From Saprospirales bacterium (lineage in GTDB: Bacteria; Bacteroidota; Bacteroidia; Chitinophagales; Saprospiraceae): a DNA stretch of 64,000 bases. The notes under the pieces were generated by a model. That model was not told where the DNA came from and made no database searches. It saw nothing but the letters and a program-made list of their open reading frames with translations. The first letter of the stretch is position 1. The number at the start of each line of letters is the position of its first letter. A program made the translations under genes and the position numbers. Below are positions 33,242-39,744 of this stretch, one piece after another. The stretch spans positions 1 through 64,000 of the forward strand of contig JADJYG010000007.1 of NCBI GenBank assembly GCA_016719895.1, written 5' to 3'.

Positions 33242-34750
33242 TTACGTTGTGCCGTCAATTGGAGCCGTTACAGCCTCGGCGCCCTGTTTTTTAGCCAGGT
33301 ATTCCGGTAGTTCCATGCCGGCCATATTGAGCAGGTCGCTCAGGGGTGGCACGGCGCGGTACATGCCGGAGATGAAATTGGACGTAGAGTTGCCCTCGCC
33401 GTTGGTGCCGCCTTCCCATACGGTGATTTTGTCGATCTTAATGCCTTTGATGGCTTCCACCTGGGTTTTCACCAATTCGGGCAATTTATCGGCGATAAGC
33501 AGCAGCACGGCGTCTCGGGTATTGCCGCCAGCGGAGTTCACGACTTTCTGGAAACCTTCGGCCTGTTTGCTCAGCACTTCGAACAAACCGCGTGCTTCGG
33601 CTTCCTGTTTCAGGAAAATAGCGTCGGCTTCGCCTTTGGCCACCCGGCGAATCTGCTCGGCCTGGGCCTCGGCGGCGATTTCAGCTTTGCGCTTGTCGAT
33701 TTCAGCGCGGATGACCTCGTCGGCTTCGCGGCTGGCTTTTTCCCGGGCAGCGCGGGCCTTTTCAGCGGCTTCTTCAGCCTTATAGGAATCTTCAAGCGCT
33801 TTTGCCGATTGCACTTTTTCGGCAGTCATAGCCATGCGGAGCGATTCGGCTTCGGCTTGCCGGCGTTCGGCATCCGATTTGGCTACCTGAATTTTAGACA
33901 GGTTTTCTCCTTCCACTGCCCGGGCGTTGGCCTCGGCAGTTCTGATCCGCTGCAACTGCTGGGCTTCAGCTTCACCTGACGCGGCAATGGCCTCGGCGGT
34001 TGCCACTTTGGCGCGTTGCATTTGGGAAGCTTCGGCCTCACCGATCGTAGCCAGCGCCTGGGTTTCCGACACTTTGATCCGCATTTCTCGTTGGGCATCA
34101 GCCTCGCCGATCGACCCGTCGCGTTGTTTTTGGGCCACCGACACGCGGGCGTCGTTGATGGCCTTTGCCGCGGCTTCCTTACCTAAAGCCACGATGTAGC
34201 CCGATTCATCGTGAATGTCGGTCACGTTTACGTTGATGAGGCGCAGACCAATCTTCTTCAACTCGCTCTCCACGTGGTGCGACACGTTGCTGTAAAATTT
34301 GTCGCGGTCGGCGTTGATTTCTTCGATGTCCATCGTGGCGATCACCAGACGCATTTGCCCCACAATGATATCGTGCGAAACGGTCCGGATAGCATTCATG
34401 TCGAGGCCGAGCAAGCGCTCGGCGGCATTGGTCATAATGGACGGTTCGGTGGAAATACCCACTGTGAAGCGCGAGGGCACGTCTACGCGGATATTTTGCT
34501 TGCTCAGGGCATTGCGCAAGTCTACGTCAATAGAAATTGGCGTCAGGTCAAGAAATGAAAAATCCTGGATGACCGGCCAAATAAAGGCCGCGCCACCGTG
34601 GATACAGCGAGCCGATTGGCCGGCGCCGGTTTTACCGAAAATGACCAATATTTTATCCGAAGGGCATCGCTTGTACCTGGATATGATTACGCTGGCTGTA
34701 ATAATCAGAAATACAACCAGAAAAACAAACAATAATACTACCGTTGTCAT
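33242..34750 (-). CDS. Flotillin-family membrane scaffold protein (FloT/YuaG-like)
   Basis: 502 residues. A single N-terminal membrane helix (VVLLFVFLVVFLIITASVII), then the SPFH/band-7 domain (SDKILVIFGKTGAGQSARCI, PISIDVDLRNALSKQNIRVD, RLVIATMDIEEINADRDKFY), then a long Ala/Glu-rich coiled coil with repeated GEAEAQ-like motifs (about 200-390) and a short C-terminal globular part. Flotillins assemble into large membrane microdomain scaffolds and affect fluidity, secretion and signalling. The neighbour NfeD-like gene 29 nt upstream is the usual partner (the Bacillus yuaF-yuaG arrangement), so the two form an operon ending at a strong terminator. Confidence 0.92.
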   Translation of the reverse strand: MTTVVLLFVFLVVFLIITASVIISRYKRCPSDKILVIFGKTGAGQSARCIHGGAAFIWPVIQDFSFLDLTPISIDVDLRNALSKQNIRVDVPSRFTVGISTEPSIMTNAAERLLGLDMNAIRTVSHDIIVGQMRLVIATMDIEEINADRDKFYSNVSHHVESELKKIGLRLINVNVTDIHDESGYIVALGKEAAAKAINDARVSVAQKQRDGSIGEADAQREMRIKVSETQALATIGEAEASQMQRAKVATAEAIAASGEAEAQQLQRIRTAEANARAVEGENLSKIQVAKSDAERRQAEAESLRMAMTAEKVQSAKALEDSYKAEEAAEKARAAREKASREADEVIRAEIDKRKAEIAAEAQAEQIRRVAKGEADAIFLKQEAEARGLFEVLSKQAEGFQKVVNSAGGNTRDAVLLLIADKLPELVKTQVEAIKGIKIDKITVWEGGTNGEGNSTSNFISGMYRAVPPLSDLLNMAGMELPEYLAKKQGAEAVTAPIDGTT

Positions 34751-34778
34751 AAGAGGATATGTTGATTTGGTATGGAAA

Positions 34779-35354
34779 TCAAGAGGACAGGGGTGTAAAG
34801 GGCTGGACGATCAACAGGCCGTCTTCTGTAATGCCGACAACCAGGATAGAGGCGCCGGTTGGAATGGCTTCTTCTTCCGACAGGGCTTCCATTTCACGCA
34901 GGGCGCCCTGCGCCTCTACCATAACCCGGCCTGTCCCGCCCATCTGAGCCGGAATATTAAGGTGTACAGCGCCAGTTTGGCCGATCGTATTTTGCAGGTC
35001 GAGAGTGCCCGAAGACTGTAAACCCAGCAACACGCGCAGCACACGCCAGGCAAGCCAGGCCGCCAGGATGCCGGCCGCTAAACCGGCCAACAGGGCAATA
35101 GCCCAACCGAAGCCGAGCCGCAGCGTTGCCACGCCGGTATAACCCATAAACATTCCGAAAGCCAGCAAACTTCGGAGACTCAACATCGCAAACCCGGTGT
35201 CGATATCGTGCGCATCCAGGTCAGTATCATGGCCCCCTGTAAACTGAATTATCAGGTACAGGATAAACAACGCATTGAAAAACAAACCTATAGACCAAAA
35301 CAGTCGTTCAACTCCACTTATATCTTGCCACCAGGCGAACAAATTGAGCAGCAT
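34779..35354 (-). CDS. NfeD-like membrane protein (YuaF-type, flotillin partner)
   Basis: 191 residues from the ATG at 35354 (MLLNLFAWWQDISGVERLFW). Membrane segments lie near residues 20-40 (SIGLFFNALFILYLIIQF) and 65-110 (a glycine-rich pair ending WAIALLAGLAAGILAAWLAW). The C-terminal about 65 residues (NTIGQTGAVHLNIPAQMGGT, GRVMVEAQGALREMEA, GASILVVGITEDGLLIVQPF) are a soluble OB-fold-like NfeD domain. In this family the protein helps place flotillin at the membrane. First gene of the pair; a longer in-frame opening upstream is not supported. Confidence 0.85.
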   Translation of the reverse strand: MLLNLFAWWQDISGVERLFWSIGLFFNALFILYLIIQFTGGHDTDLDAHDIDTGFAMLSLRSLLAFGMFMGYTGVATLRLGFGWAIALLAGLAAGILAAWLAWRVLRVLLGLQSSGTLDLQNTIGQTGAVHLNIPAQMGGTGRVMVEAQGALREMEALSEEEAIPTGASILVVGITEDGLLIVQPFTPLSS

Positions 35355-35372
35355 GGTTTTAACGTTTTTTAA

Positions 35373-35380
35373 CAAAACTA
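35373..35380 (-). promoter_or_regulatory. Candidate -7 box TAGTTTTG for the NfeD-flotillin operon
   Basis: Read on the minus strand it matches TAnnTTTG, 18 nt before the ATG at 35354. A TTTG lies 14 nt further upstream, somewhat close for the -33 element. Confidence 0.35.
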
Positions 35381-35612
35381 TTGCCTGCCCAGACCAAACG
35401 CTATTTTCCACGACGACACCGGATTTAAACTCGGCAGGCGCAAAATTTTTGTCGATGAAATTATTTTTTGGCACCAATCACTAGCCTCGGTGATTGCTAT
35501 CATTGTCTGGAGGAGATGAATCCCTTAGCCTTCCTCCATCTTTAAATACGGAATGCTTTCCTGCATGTTTTCTTGCTTCTTCCGGCAAGGTTGCTACAGA
35601 AACGGCCACATA

Positions 35613-35954
35613 ATGAGTGAATTCGTGCATTTTCAGTTTGAAACAGCATGCCTGAACTTTGCCGGGAATGAAGTGGTGTACGGCGGGGTGGTAACGAAAG
35701 TATTTTACGTATCTCCTTTATTCGAAGCGGGATATCCGGGGGCCATCCGGGCAGGCAGGTATTTAGTGCTTAAGGTAAGAGATAACGGCGAAGGCGAAAT
35801 TGCGCCGCCCGATCTGTCGAGCCAGTATTTCTATACTTCGACCGTGCCATTTTGTAATATTTTTACTCCCGGACACCCTGTTTGGCTGGCGCCTCCTCCT
35901 GATGGCATTGGACCTATGGTCAATGTAGTAGTGGGGCAAATTCAGGTGAAATGA
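35613..35954 (+). CDS. Unrecognised small protein
   Basis: 113 residues from the ATG at 35613 (MSEFVHFQFETACLNFAGNE), chosen over the upstream ATG at 35553 because the extra 20 residues are cysteine-rich and unlike a protein start. No recognised domain, signal peptide or membrane helix. The second half is proline- and aromatic-rich (SSQYFYTSTVPFCNIFTPGH, VWLAPPPDGIGPMVN) and looks like a compact beta fold. Alone between divergent and convergent neighbours. Confidence 0.55.
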   Translation: MSEFVHFQFETACLNFAGNEVVYGGVVTKVFYVSPLFEAGYPGAIRAGRYLVLKVRDNGEGEIAPPDLSSQYFYTSTVPFCNIFTPGHPVWLAPPPDGIGPMVNVVVGQIQVK

Positions 35955-36042
35955 TCAGTAGAGGTTTGGTATTGCGCGGTATCCCTAAGGTGTAGCGTTA
36001 CCAGGAGGCTGAAGAGGCTGTCTCATATTTGGGAAAACGCAT

Positions 36043-36747
36043 TTATTCCTCCACGCCATAGTGCAATACGATGGCGGCCACGAGCCCTGCCGTTTCGGTG
36101 CGCAGGCGTGTGGGGCCTAAGTTTACGGCTACAAAGCCATGACCGGCGGCATACAGCGCTTCTTCGGGTGTAAAATCGCCTTCGGGGCCGATGAGCATGA
36201 GCGTATCGGTCGTGGGTTGCAGGAACGTGCGCAGGGGCGGCAGCGGCTCGTCGGGGCACCAGGCGATAAAGCGTTTGGGTTCTGCGGCTTCATCCACCAC
36301 CTGAGCGAACGGTGCGAGGGGGTTCAGGCGGGGCAGGCGGCTTTGCAGCGACTGCTTCATAGCCGAGACGAGAATTTTCTCCAGCCGGTCGTGCCGCACG
36401 GTGGTGCGCTCGGAGCGGCGGCACAACAGGGGTGTGATTTCCTGAATACCGATTTCCGTCGCTTTTTCCAACAACCACTCGAAGCGGTCTATTTGTTTGG
36501 TCGGCGCGACGGCGAGGTGCAGGCGGGCCGCCGGCTCGGGGGCGCCCCGGGTTTCCAAAATACGCGCCAGGGAATGTTTTTTACCCGCTTCCACCAGTTC
36601 GGCCGTGTAGAAATACCCTTTACCGTCGGTCAGTTCCAGATGGTCGCCCACCTGCCGGCGCAGCACAGCGATCAGATGCCGGGTCTCTTCCTCGTCGAGG
36701 CGGGCCAGGCCGTTTTCAATATGGGGACTGTAAAACAACTGGTTCAT
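36043..36747 (-). CDS. rsmE: 16S rRNA m3U1498 methyltransferase
   Basis: 234 residues from the ATG at 36747 (MNQLFYSPHIENGLARLDEE). RsmE methylates N3 of U1498 in 16S rRNA using S-adenosylmethionine. Seen: the N-terminal PUA-like part (ETRHLIAVLRRQVGDHLELT), the motif LEKATEIGIQEITPLLCRRS, and the SPOUT knot motifs LMLIGPEGDFTPEEALYAAG and VNLGPTRLRTETAGLVAAIV. Length is slightly below the usual 240-250. It follows the ATP-grasp-like gene by 10 nt, so the two are probably an operon. Confidence 0.93.
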   Translation of the reverse strand: MNQLFYSPHIENGLARLDEEETRHLIAVLRRQVGDHLELTDGKGYFYTAELVEAGKKHSLARILETRGAPEPAARLHLAVAPTKQIDRFEWLLEKATEIGIQEITPLLCRRSERTTVRHDRLEKILVSAMKQSLQSRLPRLNPLAPFAQVVDEAAEPKRFIAWCPDEPLPPLRTFLQPTTDTLMLIGPEGDFTPEEALYAAGHGFVAVNLGPTRLRTETAGLVAAIVLHYGVEE

Positions 36748-36757
36748 GGTATCCGCA

Positions 36758-37957
36758 TCAGGGTTCAAAAAAAGCGACGGTCGAGCCCACCCATTCCTTG
36801 CCCATGTTGTACCGCACACCAACCATTTCGCCTTTACTCATCCGCACGAGGTTGTTCACCAGGAGCGGGCGCTCCCAGCCTTTGTCCCAGAGCATCATCA
36901 TACGAATTTCGCATTTGGCGGGTTCGTTGGGTGTCGCGGTTTCAATGGCGGCCACATATTCCACCTTGCGCTGGAGGATGAAATTGCCGGGGTCGTCCAC
37001 AGATTCGAGATCTTCGCGGGTTATATTGACTTTAACCCCCTGACCGGAGAACGAAAACAGGGGTTTGAGCACCCAATTTTCGAGATCGGCGGGCCATGTT
37101 TTCAATGCGCTGACGAAATGTGTTTCCGGAACAAACTCCGATTGCAGAAAGGGAAGCGTATGTTTGGACATTCGGAAAAACCAATTGGGATGGCCCACCC
37201 ATTCGGCGTTCACCTCCGTAAACATATCCCACTCCCGGGGCAGATCGGCGCGTTTTTCCAGTTCATCAAAAATGATGCGGTTGTAGATGCGCTCGATGGA
37301 CACTTTCCGGCCAAATTCATCCAGGTAGAACAGGTCGCGGCCTTCGCGTTTCACCTTGCTCAGGCACAAAACCTTCAGGCCCAGGTATTTTCGGCCGCCC
37401 CAAAAATCGATCCGGGTATTTTGTTTTTCCGGCTCTATTTCAAGCAGCACGACATTCTCCGGGTGGGAGTCGCCGATGATCACATGGCGCAGCAGCTCGA
37501 GGTATTCCCTGCGGTCGATTCCACCGAAAAGGTGGTGGTAATCGGCCGGTATATCGAAGTGCTTGCGGTATCCCTGGGCGAGCAAGTGCTGGTAAAAATA
37601 CAGCGACGGGAAGCCCTGCAGTTCGATCAGTTGGGGCGAATACTGGCCGTCAGCGCCGCGGCAAATGCCAAAATCCAGTTGAAGGAATACGGGGTGCGGA
37701 TCTTCTTTTGGTACCCGGAGCTGTGGTGGAATCGCCGCTTCGCTTTTTTCCCGGAAATCGGGCCGGATCAATACTTCTGTGATATCGCCGACGCCCTGAA
37801 GGATTTTCGTTTTCAGGGCTTTGGGTACAAATACCGGCGTTTCCGCGACGCGAAAAGAGATGGCCTCGCCGAATTCGGTATTCATGGATTGTAAAAAAGC
37901 CTGGTATTTTTCCTGGGTAAAGGCAGCGTTATAGCGTTTGCGAAGCAAGGGATCCAT
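36758..37957 (-). CDS. ATP-grasp-like protein of unknown function
   Basis: 399 residues from the ATG at 37957 (MDPLLRKRYNAAFTQEKYQA). Not confidently named. The C-terminal half resembles an ATP-grasp fold: WVLKPLFSFSGQGVKVNITR (glycine-rich loop with Lys), FILQRKVEYVAAIE and CEIRMMMLWDKG (acidic metal-binding strand), near the end MSKGEMVGVRYNMGKEWVGS. The N-terminal part holds FLQLDFGICRGADGQYSPQL and IELQGFPSLYFYQHLL, also seen in glutathionylspermidine-synthase-like or amino-acid ligases. It probably forms a carboxylate-amine bond; the substrate is unknown. It is first in an operon with rsmE. Confidence 0.6.
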   Translation of the reverse strand: MDPLLRKRYNAAFTQEKYQAFLQSMNTEFGEAISFRVAETPVFVPKALKTKILQGVGDITEVLIRPDFREKSEAAIPPQLRVPKEDPHPVFLQLDFGICRGADGQYSPQLIELQGFPSLYFYQHLLAQGYRKHFDIPADYHHLFGGIDRREYLELLRHVIIGDSHPENVVLLEIEPEKQNTRIDFWGGRKYLGLKVLCLSKVKREGRDLFYLDEFGRKVSIERIYNRIIFDELEKRADLPREWDMFTEVNAEWVGHPNWFFRMSKHTLPFLQSEFVPETHFVSALKTWPADLENWVLKPLFSFSGQGVKVNITREDLESVDDPGNFILQRKVEYVAAIETATPNEPAKCEIRMMMLWDKGWERPLLVNNLVRMSKGEMVGVRYNMGKEWVGSTVAFFEP

Positions 37958-38130
37958 GTCATGCTGAATTATGAATGAAGAATTATCCGGGGTAAAACTA
38001 CTGAATCGGACGGTGCTATGGTACGGCGTTTGAAAAATCCGGCGCCGGCGCCGTACAAATGAAAAGAAAATCTGGGGCGTTGGCGCTGCAAGTTTGACGG
38101 CAAAGTGACGGCATTGCGCGTGGTGTTTTG

Positions 38131-38138
38131 TATTTTTG
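38131..38138 (+). promoter_or_regulatory. Candidate -7 box TATTTTTG for uppS
   Basis: Matches TAnnTTTG, 49 nt before the uppS ATG at 38188. A TTG at 38114-38116 lies 14 nt upstream, slightly short for the -33 element. Confidence 0.4.
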
Positions 38139-38187
38139 CTGGCTTTTATAAAATCGCCCTGCCACAAATGGGGCGGAGGAGGCGCCT

Positions 38188-38931
38188 ATGACTGACCTGA
38201 AATCATTGATCATTCCCGATAAAGTTCCCCGCCATATCGCTATTATCATGGACGGCAACGGCCGTTGGGCCAAGCAAAAAGGCATGCCGCGGGTGTTGGG
38301 GCACCGGAGCGGCGTAAAAAGTGTGCGCGAAGTGACGGAAGCTGCGGGCGAAATCGGCGTGAAATACCTGACGCTTTACGCCTTCAGCACCGAAAACTGG
38401 AGCCGCCCCCCCGCAGAGGTGACCGCCCTGATGGGCTTGCTGGTAGAAACCATTCGGGGCGAAATTCGCGACCTGAATAAAAACGGCGTGCGTCTGCTGG
38501 CCATCGGCGACCTGGAAGCACTGCCGAAAGCCAGCTATCAAGCCCTCCTGGAAGGCATTGAACAAACCCGCAACAACCAGCGGATCACCCTGGTACTGGC
38601 GCTCAACTATTCGGCCAAATGGGAAATCCTGCGCGCCACCCGCATGTTGGCCGAGCAGGCAGCGCAGGGGGTGTTGCGCCCGCAGGATATCAATGAGGCA
38701 GTATTTGAAAATGCCCTCAGTACCCGCGGCATACCCGACCCGGAACTACTGATCCGGACCAGCGGCGAAACGCGGATTTCCAATTTCCTGCTTTGGCAAA
38801 TCGCTTATACCGAGCTGTATTTTACGCCGGTGTTCTGGCCTGATTTTGGACGGAAGGAATTGTTCGAAGCGATACTGAGCTACCAGCGCCGGGAGCGCCG
38901 ATTCGGGAAAATCAGCGAGCAGGTGGTATAA
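38188..38931 (+). CDS. uppS: Isoprenyl transferase (undecaprenyl diphosphate synthase)
   Basis: 247 residues. It condenses farnesyl diphosphate with isopentenyl units to undecaprenyl diphosphate, the lipid carrier for cell wall sugars. Marks: HIAIIMDGNGRWAKQKGMPR (catalytic Asp), GHRSGVKSVREVTEAAGEIG, YLTLYAFSTENWSRP and the late LLIRTSGETRISNFLLWQIA and YTELYFTPVFWPDFG. The last about 11 codons (38893-38926) are duplicated at 39710-39743, after the DUF6883/DUF4926 cassette. The second copy ends EQVG and a stop that overlaps the uvrA stop, so it probably marks the original uppS end; the present gene ends EQVV with a new stop supplied by inserted sequence. Confidence 0.95.
   Translation: MTDLKSLIIPDKVPRHIAIIMDGNGRWAKQKGMPRVLGHRSGVKSVREVTEAAGEIGVKYLTLYAFSTENWSRPPAEVTALMGLLVETIRGEIRDLNKNGVRLLAIGDLEALPKASYQALLEGIEQTRNNQRITLVLALNYSAKWEILRATRMLAEQAAQGVLRPQDINEAVFENALSTRGIPDPELLIRTSGETRISNFLLWQIAYTELYFTPVFWPDFGRKELFEAILSYQRRERRFGKISEQVV
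38893..38926. repeat. Left copy of 34-bp direct repeat (uppS 3' end), cassette boundary
   Basis: The 34 bases starting GAGCGCCGATTCGGGAAAAT and ending GAGCAGGTGG are identical to 39710-39743. The distance between copies is 817 bp and encloses the DUF6883 and DUF4926 genes. The bases just outside each copy differ, so the identity is sharply bounded. Confidence 0.9.
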
Positions 38932-38939
38932 AAAGACTA

Positions 38940-38947
38940 TATCTTTG
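38940..38947 (+). promoter_or_regulatory. Candidate -7 box TATCTTTG for the DUF6883 cassette
   Basis: Matches TAnnTTTG, 20 nt before the ATG at 38968 and just inside the left direct repeat, so the cassette would carry its own promoter. Confidence 0.4.
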
Positions 38948-38967
38948 GCTTCGTAATCTACTGTTTT

Positions 38968-39426
38968 ATGCAGCTTCCAAATGCTGAAAGTGCGTTTATT
39001 GACGACAGAAAATTACTGGAGTATTGCCTTAATCCTGAGCATGAAGAAGGTAAGCATAAAGCCCGGGTATTTTTGGCTGCGCTCGGAATTCATCGCGATA
39101 GGTATTTATACCCAGCGGAAAGTGGTTTTCGAAAAAGTGGAAGCAATTGGTCTATTGTCGGCGTGACTGCGAGTCACGCCGACAATGTGCGCGGGATCAG
39201 CACTTTCGCAAAGCACTTTCCGCCGGGTATAACATTAAAGTCTGCCATTTTGGAGGCTATTTTAGTAGAAGATGCTGTGTTGACTGCTGAATTAATCTCG
39301 GGCGACCTGTACCAGGTTGATTTCACGATGACTTACCTTGAAAAGTCTGCACGGGTCAGAACCGGTTGGATTATCCGCAATACTGAAACCTTTCCCAGCT
39401 TAACCACTTGCTTTGTTTTGACCTAA
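38968..39426 (+). CDS. DUF6883 domain protein interrupted in frame by a palindromic element
   Basis: 152 residues. The start (LPNAESAFIDDRKLLEYCLN, then PEHEEGKHKARVFLAALGI) and the end (TLKSAILEAILVEDAVLTAE, YQVDFTMTYLEKSARVRTGW, then IIRNTETFPSLTTCFVL) match DUF6883. From memory, the usual domain is about 110 residues and these halves should join near residue 46. Here about 42 extra residues (about 47-88) are encoded by the palindromic element at 39107-39231. DUF6883 genes are often next to a DUF4926 gene, as here (12 nt downstream), and are suspected toxin-immunity or similar pairs; this is not proven. Whether the interrupted protein still works is open. Confidence 0.8.
   Translation: MQLPNAESAFIDDRKLLEYCLNPEHEEGKHKARVFLAALGIHRDRYLYPAESGFRKSGSNWSIVGVTASHADNVRGISTFAKHFPPGITLKSAILEAILVEDAVLTAELISGDLYQVDFTMTYLEKSARVRTGWIIRNTETFPSLTTCFVLT
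39107..39231. mobile_element. 125-bp palindromic (MITE/REP-like) element inside the DUF6883 gene
   Basis: The core is a perfect 15-bp inverted repeat, ATTGTCGGCGTGACT (39154-39168) and AGTCACGCCGACAAT (39172-39186), around a GCG loop. The arms extend outward with high but imperfect symmetry to TATACCCAGCGGAAAGTG at the left end and its partner CACTTTCCGCCGGGTATA at the right end. This is one long hairpin-forming unit with terminal inverted repeats, and its borders coincide with the break in DUF6883 similarity. Confidence 0.8.
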
Positions 39427-39438
39427 CTCCTTGGAAGT

Positions 39439-39654
39439 ATGAAAATTAATCTATTAGATGTCGTTGTTTTGAAACAATCCCTACCTGAACATAAACTCCA
39501 GTTAGGCGCTATAGGTACGGTAGTGGAGGAATTGAATGCGGGTATTTTTTGGGTTGAATTTGCAGATAAAAATGGTGTGGCCTATGCAATAATAGATTTG
39601 TCGGAACAAATGCTGATGAAGGTCGTGCATGAACCTATGGTATCTCCCGCTTAG
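39439..39654 (+). CDS. DUF4926 domain protein
   Basis: 71 residues. The sequence INLLDVVVLKQSLPEHKLQL, GAIGTVVEELNAGIFWVEFA and AYAIIDLSEQMLMKV fits DUF4926, a small SH3-like beta-barrel family. It follows DUF6883 by 12 nt, the usual pair order. A role as antidote or immunity partner is speculation from the pairing. It ends 55 nt before the right copy of the 34-bp direct repeat. Confidence 0.85.
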   Translation: MKINLLDVVVLKQSLPEHKLQLGAIGTVVEELNAGIFWVEFADKNGVAYAIIDLSEQMLMKVVHEPMVSPA

Positions 39655-39709
39655 GCCAAGCATATTCGCTATCGGGATGGTGAAAACAGTGTACCTGAAT
39701 CTTCCTGGC

Positions 39710-39743
39710 GAGCGCCGATTCGGGAAAATCAGCGAGCAGGTGG
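39710..39743. repeat. Right copy of 34-bp direct repeat (displaced uppS end)
   Basis: Identical to 38893-38926. Here the frame reads on to GGT TAG, and the TAG overlaps the uvrA stop codon on the other strand, the tight convergent ending expected before the cassette arrived. Confidence 0.9.
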
Positions 39744-39744
39744 G

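Noticed and set aside
35461..35500. CAATCAC/GTGATTG hairpin before the 35613 gene
   Set aside because: Short arms and no T-run on either strand, so it is not supported as a terminator or operator.
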